From Xestospongia muta (taxonomy: Eukaryota > Porifera > Demospongiae > Haplosclerida > Petrosiidae): a stretch of DNA of 64,000 nucleotides. The position numbers and the translations under genes are program-made. Of the stretch, positions 44,998 to 58,289 are shown one piece after another. The DNA is taken from NCBI GenBank assembly GCA_963693285.1, contig OY848919.1, positions 6,416,136 to 6,480,135 of the forward strand. The letters run 5' to 3'. The stretch's first letter is position 1, and the number at the start of each line of letters is the position of its first letter. The notes under the pieces are model-generated. The model had not been told where the DNA came from. It saw only the letters and a program-made list of their open reading frames with translations, and made no database searches.

Positions 44998-46212
44998 ATG
45001 GCATTGGAGGTAACAAAAACTCATTTAAAAGTAGGCATCTATCCATGTATTCCAGACCTTGCTAATGATAAACTGCAGGGACTGAAGGATTATATCAAGA
45101 CAAAATTTGAGGGTGAACATTCTGACGTAACAGTCACAGTACACGCAGACTGGGATCGTTATAAAATTGATGAAGTAGGTCATAACTTGTCCGCCAAAGC
45201 AGAATCCTTTGACATTTTGGAAATTGATACAGTTCTACTTGGAGAAGTAGTCGATTTGGGGGTACTTCAAGAGCTGGATGCTAACAAATACAAGCTTCAA
45301 GAGAAATTTCTAGATGTTGGATTAAATGCAGTTTGTTACTAGGATAACTATTATGCTGTTCCCACGTTGCATTGTGCAAATTTTCTCATTGAGTTGATAG
45401 CTGGAGATGTCGATACGCATAAAGAAATCCTTCGCCCTCTGAACAAATCTGCCAATCATACTTTGGGAGATTTCAAAGCTCTTGTACAACGCCATCGTGT
45501 CAAACTTATCGGTGATTTTCATGGTAAATAGACGTTACCTTACTTTTATTTAAATGTTTACATAGACAAACATGGTTACGATAGTGTTCAAGAGGGAGTT
45601 GATGCCCCAAATGATGAATCAGATGTTTTGGATGCCATGAAAGGGTTCATTGAACTTGGCGAGCACACAGATGGTAGTAACAAAAGCGCAGAAGGTTGTT
45701 ATGGCAGCGATTGTATGCGAGTTTCTGATATAGCAAAGTCTGATCATGTAATGTTATATGGTTATTCTGAATGGTTAAGTCAAGTGTTGTTGGACAAAAT
45801 GTGTCTTAGCAAAAACATTCATGCTTGTTGTATAATTGCACCACCTTTAGGGGTTGAAAATAATCTCTTGACATTTACTGATGGTTTAATTGTCAACAAG
45901 AGCCATTACTCTGAAGTCCACAAAGCTGACACTATTGATAAATTCATTGAATTTTACACAAGCTAGAGGTTTCAAAACCAATACGCAGAAGGTAAAGATT
46001 TAAAAGAACATCATCTTCCACAATATCTTCTCTTTTCAAGAAAAGATTTTTATACAAAAGGATTTGGAGCACATGAAAAGAATTACCAAAGGTTACAACA
46101 GGCAATGAATAATGCTATTGGTGTTTCAAACCATGGTCTTGCTCTGAAGAAAGATGAAATGATTCGCATTCTAGTTGAAAAACTCAGTCTTCCTCCTAAA
46201 AGATGTATTTAA
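44998..46212 (+). pseudogene. Thiaminase I-like gene, unit 3, three in-frame TAG codons
   Basis: Same as unit 1 at +35,761, with no difference that I noticed: ATG 44,998, TAG at 45,340, 45,529 and 45,964, TAA at 46,210-46,212. The Cys (VPTLHCANF) and Glu (GYSEW) regions are intact. The longest stop-free pieces are 114 and 144 codons, so neither lobe of the two-lobed fold is complete. Whether any TAG is read through is unknown. Confidence 0.72.
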
Positions 46213-46987
46213 ATGTTAGAAGTCTGTAGTGTGCATATAAACTTAAAACTGGAATCTGCATAATAAAACAGCTGTTTCTTTATTAACTGAATGCTTACTT
46301 TATTATCAGATATTTACAATTATAATTTACCTTGATTTTCGATTATTGATGTTATATAATATAGTAAATGATGAATATGATAACAATAATATATTCTGCT
46401 GTTGCTAAGGAAGGTTAGAATTACAAATTGTGACTAGTGTAACAAGCCACGAATATCGCAAGTTACAAACAGTAGCACCTCAATAACACTTAATATAACT
46501 ATGGACTGTAAAAATTGATCAATTGATTTAACCAATATATTATACAAATTACATGTAAGAAACACATATATCTTGATCAAAAATTTAAGCATGTTACTGT
46601 TATATTAACAGCTTGCTGTTGCTATCCAAGGTTCGAATTACACACTGCCACGAGTGTAACATGCCATGAATATCACAAATTACAAACAGCATATAACACC
46701 TCAATAACACCATTGTGATAGAGTATGGATTGTAAAATATTGATTAGTTGAATTAAGCAATATATTATACAAGTTATATGTTAAAAACACATACTTGTGA
46801 TCAAAAGAAAGCATGATACTGTTAGATTCTTAATATATTACTGCTTAACTTATAAAGAAACATCAACAGTCAATTTTTATGATACATAAGTAATTATTAA
46901 GTGTTATCTTTACTTATTTTGTTAACAGGTGACATCATTCAATGTGTATACATCTAATTTATATATATTGGTTAAACCAACTACTCA

Positions 46988-47034
<47 letters not shown>

Positions 47035-49324
47035 TGTTAGTAATGTTTCTTTATTTAAATAAATATGAGTACAATCATTAACACATTGTTACTGTGCATA
47101 GTAAGCAAAATAATAAATGAATAGTAAAATATTTTCATTAACTCTTATTAATAAGAGATTTTAAAAAAAGTCACTCATTCACATTTTATGAAAGCCTCTA
47201 TTCTTGATATTATGATCCATTTTATTGAATTTGTTATTGTTTTTCTTCATATCAATTATTACAAAATGATTTTTAACTTGTTACCTATTTATTTAAATAA
47301 AGAATACATTTTGTGATGTTTATTATATTTAATTAATAATAAGATAATTTTACTGCTACAGTATATAAGCATATAATGATATACTACCATAAGTACAATA
47401 GGCCATGAATATCATATGAGGTATGTACAAATCAGCAATACTGTAACATGATCTGAGTATTTAGCTCACATATAAATAATTGTCTTTCATACCTTTATTA
47501 TAGTGGAGCATCATGTAGTCAAATTTGATTTATGTTATTGAGTACCTTAGTTCTTACAATGTAGGGATTCAGTCTCGCAAAGACAGCCCCTCCACCCTAC
47601 AAGAAGGGGAGGGCCTGGTCAACTGTAGGTATAGCTCCCTTTCAAAGAATTACAGGAAATCCAGTAGTCGATAAGTTGTATTAAGAAGGAGGAGGGTAAT
47701 CACCCACTTAAAAATGCTGACATAACAAAAGCACAAAGCCAGATACGTGTACTAGTTATCTCAACCTAATCAGTTGGTAGTTTTGCCCATATCCTTACCT
47801 TTAATTTTATCAAAGATCCAAGGACTTGCCATAGCCTGTCAAAGAGTCACAAACACATCACTCCCCGAGATTAAAGCCAATATTGCTTCACCTTAATTGT
47901 AACTCCTAATCTAATAGCAGCAGCTTGAAATGCAGCTTATATAGTACTTTCTTGATTAAATTTTCTTTTGTGTAATTAGTCCGTTTGCATGTCTAAAAAC
48001 TAGCTAAAGATGCTTTCAAATCAATAGTACAGTGTCATTATTGTCTTCTTTCGCAGCATCATGTAGCATTTCCATAGCAACCCAAGGGTATATACAATTC
48101 ATAAACTTAATTCTCATGAGTAGTTTTTAAAGAATAAACAATGATATGGAGACACTATTTGTTCTTAAGAGTTAATATTATGTAGTAATAATACTGCAGG
48201 AGAGTTGACTGGTTTAAACTGCTTTATGTGTTATTGTTTTAATAATTTTGTCTTTAAAATAGTGCTGCTTCATATTCCTTGACATAAACTGTTTATGTAG
48301 AAATATTCTATAGTTTATAAAAATTAAAAGAAATTAATTGCAAAGTTACTTTCATATCTTTGATCAATTACATTAACATGTTATAGCATCAACAACACAA
48401 TCTTTAATAATAGAAGACACTGGTGTTAAAGTTCTAGTGATAGAGATAATATCACATTATATACTGTGGAGGAATATAAATAAATATTGATTAAAATGAA
48501 ACAACAATAGCATACAAGATGATGGATCACACTGAAGTTATCATCTCCAAAGAGGTTATTGATAGTGTTTTTTTTATTTGTAACATCACAAAAAGTAATA
48601 AATAGGGTTGAAATATTGAACACTCCTCTTGATAGTCTCTGTGTCTCTGAATTGGTGACATAAAATATAACAACATTTTGGAGACTGTAACCAACAAATT
48701 GCATGCTTGAAGTAATGCTGTTGCTTTTAAATCTACTACACTCAAGGCATTTTTGATCTCAGGTGACAATATATTATTCCCACAATACTATATAAAACAT
48801 CCAGAATTAATATACATTATAATTGTTGTTATATTTAACTTTAAACAAGTTTATAGCGACTGATCTAATATCAGCTATTTTCTAATTGTTCCAGACACTT
48901 CTCTGCAAATTAAGTACTTCAACCGAGGTTATAATGACTGATCTAATATCTCTTGTGTAAACAGCTTTTGGTAGACATAACTGAGCAGCTATAAGATATT
49001 CTGCTAAGTACTGCACATTGTCTAAGCAATTAAGCTTAAGTAATTTTTTTAATGATAAACATGTGGGTGGCTGAACTGTTTTAAGTCTCACTGTATATAC
49101 TTAATATTTATAGTTATTTTAAAGTATGACATGAAAGACTAACTCTTTAAACTTAATTTCAATACAAGTTTCATTATAATATCTATAATATTGAAATAAT
49201 AATAATTAAAATATGAACAGCCAAATTACACATTTGTGATAATTTTAAAATATAATCATTTAATTATTGTTTAATATGGTTATTATATATTAACAATGTG
49301 TTACATTATTTGTCATTCATTTAG
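46213..49324. other. Intergenic region upstream of SRCR exons, unit 3
   Basis: Counterpart of 10,452-13,563: decayed MITE arms (46,503-46,960), AT run (46,990-47,032), GC-rich fold-back (47,582-47,621), no supported gene. Confidence 0.4.
47582..47621. repeat. GC-rich fold-back sequence, unit 3
   Basis: Identical to 11,821-11,860. Confidence 0.45.
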
Positions 49325-50118
49325 GCCAGCTACATCCAGTCAACCAATTTGGAGTACATACATGTATAGTACTTCCTCTGACACATGTTATGGTACTAGA
49401 AATTCCTGTCCATCAACTTCAATAACTAGTTGTATACACTTTGAAGACGTTACTGTCACATGTAGTAAGTTGTTATATTATTTTTGTTAAGTAATCTAAT
49501 TACATAAATTTACTCATTGTAATTGTTTTATTATTTAGTTTACAGCAGTTTATATTCAAAGACTTATAATTCAAAGACTACTTGTTCAGGATTAATTTGT
49601 AACTAATTATATTATTGTGTTAGTTCAATTTTATAACATAGTGAAACATATGTATTGATTACAATTATGTGTTAATCCTTTCATTTGCAATTAGAGTATG
49701 ATTATCTTTTATCATTTAGCTAATGTTGCTAAAAATGGTGATATTATTCTATCTCATTATGGGTATACCTCATCATCCTATTACTTTGGTAATGTGAGGA
49801 TCTATTACAATGGATGGGGTAATATCTGTTATGATTACTACTACAGTTCTACTGAAGCTAATATCATTTCTCATCAATTGGAATATACTGGAGCATCAAG
49901 TTACTCTGAAGCTGGATTAGCGAGATTAGAATTATTTAATAATCAAGCTCTACATTATCTCTGTCTAGCTATGGCACTGACACTTTATCTATGAAGATGG
50001 ATGACCTCAACTGTGGCAGTAGTAGCTACCTCACTATATTTCAGTGTTCTTTTGATACATACATTGATAGCGGATGTACTAATACTAACTCTTATGATGC
50101 TACTGTGTACTGTTGTAA

Positions 50119-50164
<46 letters not shown>

Positions 50165-51740
50165 CCTTAGTAAATTGTTACATTTGTTATAGATACCACT
50201 AGGATTTGGAAAAGTAACCCTTTCTCTGGTATGATACGACTTCAGGGAGGAAATTATTCTAATGAGGGACGTGTTGAAGTCTATTGTAATGGACAGTGGG
50301 AACAATATGTGATAATGGATTTAGTTCTACTGATGCTCAAACTATCTGTAAACAATTGGGATATAATTATTATCATCGATATGGTCATCTAAGTCTGTAA
50401 GTATTATAAATCAAAGTAACGATCTACAGTAATTGTTTAAATGTAAAAAAAGTTTTACTTCAATAAAATGTTTCTTTTTTGCTCACTACTCAATCATAAT
50501 AATAATAATAATAATAATAATTGTTTTAGATCATGTTTTATGTTTATATGTCCACCTCTTTCATTTTTTATCTATTGTTGTATAAAACAATATCAAGCAT
50601 AAACCACATACATCACTGCCAATACATACAACATTTATTGATTTCTCTTTGGCATTACAGTGAGCCCTGTCATAATGGCTATCACTAATTATGTTTCAAG
50701 GTTGACTTATCAATTAATATTCTATAGTTTCTCCATTTTTCTATCTTCAAACTATAAAAGATTAATTTTTAAATGTTTTACAAGTAGTCAAGTACTTACA
50801 ATGTGACTGTCACAATGACAACTCTAACAACAAATTATTTGACCATTATTTAGGTCTGGTACTTCAAGTCAAACAATTTGGAGTACATACATGTCCAGTT
50901 CTTCCTCTGACATATGTTATGGTACAAGAAATTCCTGTCCATCAACTTCAATAACTAGTTGAAACCACTATGAAGATATTACGGTAACATGTAGTAAGTT
51001 GTTGTATTATTTTTTTACATTAATCAAATTACTTAGGTTTACTCATTATCGTTTTTTATATTCTTTTAGTTTATATTCAAAGACTACTTGTTCAGGATTA
51101 ATTTGTAAGTAATTATACCATTGTGTTAATTTAATGTTATAACATAGTGAAACATGTGTATTGACTGTATATGCTAATACTTTCAGTTAAGAATTAGAGT
51201 ATGATTGTCTTTTATCAATTTAGCTTAATGTTGCTCAAAATGGTGCTATTATTCTATCTCGTTCTGGATATACCTCATCATCCTATTACTATGGTACTGT
51301 GAGGATCTATTACAATGGATGGGGTTAGATGTTCTATCTCTAGTTATGGCACTGACACTTTATCTATGAAAATAGATGACCTGAATTGTGTTAGTAGCAA
51401 CTTCCTCACCATATTTCAGTGTTCATTCTCTACCTACATTGATAGTGGATGTACTAATACTAATTCATATGATGCTACTGTGTACTGCTGTGAATGTATA
51501 TATATTTTCTTAGTAAATTGTTATATTTGTTATAGATTCCACTAGGATCTGGAACAGTAATCCTTTCCCTGGTATGATACATCTTCAGGGAGGAAATTAT
51601 TCTAATAAAGGACGTGTTGAAGTCTATTGTAATGGACAGTGGGGAACAATATGTGATAATGAATTTAGTTCTACTGATGCTCAAACTATCTGTAAACAAT
51701 TGGGATATAATTATTTCTACAGATATGATCACTTAAGTCT
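49325..51740 (+). pseudogene. SRCR-domain receptor gene, unit 3, multiply broken
   Basis: Same exon set as 13,564-15,979 at +35,761, with the same lesions: donor AT at 49,925, missing G near 50,299, TGA at 50,960-50,962, fused exon near 51,328. Shared lesions mean the decay preceded the 35.8-kb duplication. The intact half-domain exon is 51,541-51,740 (GRVEVYCNGQWGTICDN). Confidence 0.74.
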
Positions 51741-52145
51741 GTAAGTATTATAAATCATGCAACTATCTACAATAATTGTTTAAGTATAAAACTGTTTATT
51801 TACTTCAATAAAATTGTTTTTGTCTTTGTTTGCCAGTCAATCCTATAATTGTTTTGGATCATGTGTTATGTTAATATGTCCACCTCTCTAGTTTTTTTTT
51901 CTATTGTTATATAAAACATTATGAAGCATAAACCACATTCATCACTCCCAATACATACAATAATTATTGATAGAACTTTGGCATTACAGTTAGCCCTACC
52001 ATAATAGCTACCACTTAGTAAGTTTCAAAGTTGAGTTACCATTTAGCATTCTGTATTATCTCCATTTTTCTATCTTGAAACTATAAAAAATTAATTTTTA
52101 CAAATTTTTACATGTACATTATATCCATGTATACATGTACATATG
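51741..52145. other. SRCR 3' remnant, unit 3
   Basis: Counterpart of 15,980-16,384, differing by single bases (for example C at 51,760 for T at 15,999). No gene. Confidence 0.45.
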
Positions 52146-52900
52146 GTGAATCAAAAAAAGACTGACCATACTGACAAATATATATTGACTTTCTGGAGTA
52201 AAGACATAAACTGTTATTGACATAGCATCAGACACATGAAGCAAGCCAGAGTAATCAAATGAAAGGCCTGCTGGTTACTTAAACTTTCCTGGTACATGAC
52301 AATTGATAACACGAGAGAGGGAATCATCACTGTGAAATACTTGGATGCAATGATTACTCCATTCAGCAACGTATATCTTACAATCAGGACCAATACAGAT
52401 ATCCCAGATGCACGAAACATGGGTGATTTACTTATTTTTTAATACTTAGTTTTTGGTGACCATTCCAACAATCCTTACAGAGAAAATCTGTACATTCAGT
52501 ACAATGTGCTACTGAAATATCCTCATTACAAGAATCACATTAACAAGGAGAGTTAGAAGTAATTTTTCTAAGAATGTCACTTTGCTTATTGACAAGATAA
52601 TGATTACGAGGGAGAGATGTGACTCCGCCATTATAGGTACTGGTGTGGTCTCGCGACAGGAAGGACAAGTGAGGAAGTCAGTCCCAGTACCTTCAGTTAT
52701 GAGAGACTGGATACATTGAGTACAGACGTAATGACAACAGGACAACATACAAGGATCATAATAAGATTCACTACATTTTAGACAACAAGTAGAACTCAAA
52801 TTAGCCTAATTGCGTAGACAGTCAAATCAAATCGTATTTATAATATGCTACTTACATCTTTAAGAGGTCTATTAGCAGAACTACTAGTAGTACAAGACAT
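52146..52900 (-). pseudogene. TRIM-type RING/B-box/NHL pseudogene, unit 3
   Basis: Same structure as 16,385-17,139. It is the only copy with all RING zinc ligands in place (CLKC, CHYVCTQC, CPSC). The two-base frame change after TTPVP and the TAA before the B-box-like block remain, so at most a RING-only peptide could be made. Start ATG 52,900; 50-nt intron between PLKD and ANLSS. Confidence 0.68.
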
Positions 52901-53390
52901 TGTTGAAATACCAATTTAAGTTGACAACCAAAGAAAAGGCCAAAGTAGAAACAAAGAATTAATACATAGATAAAAAGTAAGATCAGATGATCAGATCATG
53001 TGATAGTTATGATATTAACATCTCATAGTAATAGCTTGTCTTATTTAGTTTTTAGTATCACATACAGAAAATGTGAATATTGATTTGCATTATATTGGGA
53101 TATTGAGATAGTATAAAATTGTAGATATTTTCATAGTTTGTTATTTGTACTCCACTTAATTAGTGCAAGATACACTCATTTGTCAGTTTTGAAAGTCACA
53201 TTCAACATTAATGAAAATTTATATTATTGCAAAATATAATCTCCAGACAGTCCCGACAATTAAAATAATTGAGATTTAAAACAACAGAAAGATACAGTTC
53301 ATATAGTCAGAGTTAAATTAAAACATACCAATGCTTCAAAGTCTACAAAGTATACTTTTATAAAGTACATATTATGGTAGTGTGTGTGTG
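52901..53390. other. Intergenic, unit 3
   Basis: Counterpart of 17,140-17,629. No gene seen. Confidence 0.4.
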
Positions 53391-54231
53391 TTATCTGATG
53401 TAAAGCTCAACAAGATCAAGAGGAGTACAATGAACAAAAATTGACATTATAACCTCATTATGACTGTGATTATAACCATATGTAACCAATTCAATCTCAT
53501 CACGTATCTCTCTCATCTAGTATCTTAACAGACATGACAATCCAGGTATTATATAACAGGTACCCTCAATACTGGGATAGTCTTGAACATCCTAGAAGGG
53601 ATCATTGAGATGTAAGACAAGGCCCTGATTGACATTAAGTGCAGATTCACAGTATTAATTGTTATCAACAAAGGGCATAGTGTCATTCATGTCTTGACTG
53701 TCATGGTTACAAGGGCAACACTAGTCATTTCTTCCTTCTTCACAGCAACCTCCAGCATCAGTCCAAATATGTTAATGTCACTTAAAATCTGTTTATTTGA
53801 GAATTAAAGCAACTAAAGCTGGTAAGAACACAATAAAAACATACAGAAGTCTATACTGATATCCTTTTACATAATCACATACATTGGCATAATAGAGACC
53901 TTAAGTAAAGACGAAAGTAGATTATAATGTCAGTATGGTTAATGTTTTTTGTTATCAATACAACATAAACTAGTATTTATGTAGATGTCATCATATTGTA
54001 CTAGTCAAAATGGACTACCTGGTTCACTGATGATAACAAATGCGACTCTCGTCCAGCCTCCCATCCATCATGGTGACTAACCTCCACATTGCAGTACATT
54101 TCAACCTGACTACTATTAGAAAACTTAATGATATATATATTGTAATACCCTGAGGTAGAAGTAGGGTGTGTCTCATATAATCGACTATATGAAACTGGAC
54201 CTGGAGTTGGAGATTCCAATAGGGATAAGAT
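53391..54231 (-). pseudogene. Fibrinogen-like domain gene remnant, unit 3
   Basis: Same as 17,630-18,470. The first piece forms a 72-codon open frame (MESPTPGPVSYSRLYE to about 54,001) that leaves the fibrinogen-like frame just before GGWTRVAFV. Stops downstream are shared with unit 1. Confidence 0.58.
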
Positions 54232-55246
54232 GTGAATTAATGATCAGCTCCATGTTGTAGTTTCAATACCTTTCTATTGTTAGGGACATCTTAACCATGA
54301 CCAATTCTGTTGTAATAACGTAAACATTATGCAAATTGATTTCATTAGGCATTTTAAAAGTTTCATACAACAATATAAATCACCATAAGATTATTTAAGT
54401 GGTACCATCATTGTTATAATGGACTGGGTTTGCTAACTGTAGAGTTGGTAGAAATTATGGAGGTGCTAAAACCACATCTTTTTGTAACAAAATTTTAAAT
54501 TGTTTAAATCATTATGTCCAAATTAAAAGTGCTTATGATGAAAGCAATTGTGTTCATTTCAAAAGATATACTCGAGAATTAACAGAGCTTCTATATTATA
54601 ACAAGAGTCATATCACTTTATATATAGCATCAAAATAGGTGTGGTAAATAGTTATGAGTTTTTTAAATGCAATTCTTTTGCATGCTCAGTAAGATCAATA
54701 CACATGGTTATGTTGCATATTGTTCAGTTTGGGTGTGATCTTTATGTATCATGTTTTAACGATTTAAAGAAAATTAAATCTGCTAGTTAATGACATAAAA
54801 GAGTGCACTCTACAATAAAACTTTAATGATGCTATTTCAAAAGCTATCATGTTACAATTAAATAAATTCAACATCAATGAACAAGATAAGATAGTGAAGG
54901 ATACTTCATACAATAAGAGTAGTACATGCAATTATTAGTATTTAACAATTTTATTCTGTTCTTCAATTGTTTACTACAAAGAATTACTAACTGGCTCAAT
55001 ACCTATGCCAATTAGACATTAAAGATGAGGCTGACTCTACTGATTAACATATTGATTGACTATTATCAATTGTCATGGTAGAGTTAAAGGTCAAATAAAA
55101 ATAACAAGAGCAATGAATTGTTACCACAACTATATAAATTGTCATCACAATGAGTCACTGGGATACAAAACTAGCAATATCAGTAAAATATATCATATTA
55201 TCAGGACCAATACAAATATCCAGGGGACATGACAATTGTTTCATTC
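54232..55246. other. Spacer and cut propeller remnant, unit 3/4 junction
   Basis: Counterpart of 18,471-19,485. The propeller piece is cut at 55,246 by the transporter block. Confidence 0.45.
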
Positions 55247-55247
55247 A

Positions 55248-55290
<43 letters not shown>

Positions 55291-58209
55291 ATATATAATA
55301 TACATATATATACATATATACATATGCATATATTATATGGTAACACGTAAATATTGGCTGAAAATTTAACCTTAAAAATATGATAAACTAAAGCATAGTT
55401 AAAATTTGCAAACATGTTGGACAAAACTAGCAATCAATTTTCACTCAATATTATCACATTTAAAAGTAATGAATAATAATAATTAGAATTAGAATTGTAT
55501 TATTTACAATTATTTTAACAGCAAACATGTAATCAACTAAACATTTATATATATTCTATACATAGCCTGAGACAATATATGAAAGTTAGTTTGTATTGTA
55601 TTTCAGTAATATAACTAAAGGACTACAGATTACATCAAGAAGTGAATGCTCTTATCATTTACTGTAAAATTACTTTTTATAAGAGAATGTTAATACACTG
55701 CATGTGTGCAATTTTTGTAGTACTTAGTCATGTGATAGATATTTACAGTTGATTGTACTTTCTGTTCTTTATCATCACAGTCATGTTTACTACACAAGTT
55801 CATGTGACCACAATAGCATACTTTCACAAACACATTTATCATATAATATATCAAAATAAACTATATACACAGAAGACATACATCAATTATTGTACAATAT
55901 ATCTATGTTATGACAGTTATCACAGGAAACTGTGCTAGTAACACTGAACGTTATAAATTGTAAACAAAAGTAGAAACAACAAGCAGTGCTGACAGTCAGT
56001 ATCGATATTGAGAAGACATTTGAACAGAAATATGTTCAGTTGCTGCAAGAGAAAGGTTCAATGTATCCCTTCAAAGTCTGTAATGTTAATTATTCTTTGG
56101 GATATTTTAATGTACGCTCATGCGATACTACTTCGAAGTGCTATAACATCCAGTTACGTTAACAGTTCTGTTGACTATAACAGAAAATTTTATATTCTCT
56201 TTGGCATAATATAATACATAAAGACAGGACGATATAAGACTATTATTATTGGCATCTATTTGCTATTTATGGCCTGGATAATTGGAGGTTTGGTTATCAT
56301 TGTTAGTGTATATTTTCCTTTCTACCTGCTTCATTTATTTTTAGTAGTTTTTTGTTACCTTTTGCTAATAATTGGGTATAGCTGTGTTCGGTCCAATATT
56401 GTCCAATTCAGTATTGATCAATCAGTAGAGGCTTCCACTGATGAACTCAGTGCTATTATATATTGGCACTCAGTGTGCATTCCTATGGTTTATGTAATTG
56501 TTGAACTTGGACAGATTGTAATTAAAGAGTTTATTATTGTGTCCTATGGAATATCTGGCGTGGCTGTGTCTACAGTCATTATCACTAACATTTTCTTCAA
56601 TCATTGGTTAGATACTACTCCTCATATTTTCAATCCAGTCAAAAAATTAATTGCTAAAGTACTCAACTATGCTAGGAAGAACAAGTACCCCCAGAATCGT
56701 AGTGCCTTGACTAACTGGGAAGAAGACAACCCTTTACAATTAGACTTAGGTAAGGAAAAATATGGTGGGCCTTTTTCTGAGGACGAGATAGAGGATGTAA
56801 AAACAGTGCTTAAATTAATACCATTACTCATTTGCTTTTAATCGGTTTATGTTGTATACTAGAAATATCATGGAATATTTTTTATTCTAAAGGTCAAAAT
56901 GCTCAAATCATTTCCTCAATATTTTATAGCTATATATTAAGCTCACTCTTTTCATCATTTCTTATTCTACTACATGTATTCGTGATATATCCGTGTTTCT
57001 TTAAATACATTCCTAGTATGCTCAAGAGAATTGGTCTGGGACTAGTTTTTGCTTTCCTTTCTTCATTGTATTATGTTATTCTTTTCACTTGCCAAGATCA
57101 TCTACACGTGAACGTTACTTCATACAAACTAATTATTGTCCCTCAAATTTTACTCGGAGCAACATTTGCCTTAATTTTGCCAACATCATTAGAATTCTTC
57201 TTAGCTCAGTCACCAAATAAAATGAGAGGTTTCATACTTGGTCTATGGTATGCAGCATTGGGAATCGGTTATGTTATTAACATCAATGGAAAGTATCCTT
57301 TTAAATGTATAGGAAATGATATATGTCAAAGTCCTTACTACTATGTGTTAATAAGTGCAGTAATACTTGTCATACTGATATGTTTTTTGATACTAGCTAA
57401 ACGCTATAAATTGCGATTAAGAAAGAATGAAGTTTACAATCCCTTGGTAGCTGAGGAAACTGACACAATTTATCATGAGAGGTATATAGAACAGGAAAAA
57501 GAATACAGGAGAGACATGGGTCTATCACTTGAATACACTGATTGAACATTGATTACTTAATTATGGAATCATCACTACATTGTTTGTAACAATTATAAGA
57601 ACACTATTTTGTGATAATAAATTAAACAATTAACTGATATTTTAGTATTAGACAAGATATAAATATATACTTTAATCCATCTCAACAAACAGTCATTATA
57701 AGAACATTGACTTGTCAAAGTATTACTTGTGTTTTGAAATGTATATTTTGCGTATAAAAAGTAATTTATGTTATCTTTCGATATAATACATCATAAAATT
57801 ATAACTTCCTGTGTCAATATAGGTCAATACTTGTGAACTGATTTGCGAAAAGGGACCACTTCTGTTAAAACATCCCAAAAAAGGCAGTGGTTTTGTACAC
57901 AACCACGCATTTTTCATTGGATGTTTACTAAATTATATCTTAAAATGCATACTTAGAATGGAATTGTAAAAACAAGGATTTATAATTAACTAATAGAAGA
58001 GAACAAAAGGTAAAGCTACCATTCCAACAATCCTTACAGAGAAAATCTGTACATTCAGTACAATATGCTACTGAAATATCCTCATTACAAGAGTCACATT
58101 AACAGGGAGAGTTAGAAGTAATTTTTCTAAGAATGTCACTTTGCTTATTGACAAGATAATGATTACAAGGGGGAGATGTGACTCTGCCATTATAGGTACT
58201 GGTGTGGTC
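55247..58209. repeat. Transporter block, unit 3/4 junction
   Basis: Same borders as 19,486-22,525: short TA microsatellite, transporter F, TRIM piece, then propeller sequence resumes at 58,210. Confidence 0.6.
56032..57545 (+). pseudogene. POT/PTR-like transporter, copy F, deleted and frameshifted
   Basis: ATG 56,032. A net 42-base in-frame loss at 56,210-56,214 removes about 14 residues of TM2 and creates TAA (56,212-56,214). The frame then stays open from KTGRYKT to PLLIC, where two extra bases (CTTTTAATC for CTTAATC, about 56,836) shift it to TAA at 56,839-56,841; the remainder is open in the other frame to TGA 57,543. Directly after the deletion, about 56,266-56,325, the sequence is of the 61.8-kb copy type (LLFMAW codons, GTTAGTGTATATTTTCCTTT), while both sides are A/C-like, so a conversion tract abuts the deletion. 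Confidence 0.75.
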
Positions 58210-58289
58210 ACATCAATAAATTGTAGATGACTAATTCTATATGATCCAATAGTAGCAGTCTTCTGTCTCCCACTACTGTCAGGCATATA
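58019..58289 (-). pseudogene. Chimeric TRIM/propeller fragment, unit 3/4 junction
   Basis: Third copy of the fragment at 2,595 and 22,335; junction at 58,209/58,210. No complete domain. Confidence 0.58.

Larger units (their letters stand above)
41131..55246. repeat. Segmental duplication, second copy (partner 5,370-19,485)
   Basis: Second copy at a constant offset of 35,761. To the left the offset changes at the TA microsatellite (5,321 against about 41,119), and to the right at the TA run of the transporter block. Confidence 0.85.
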
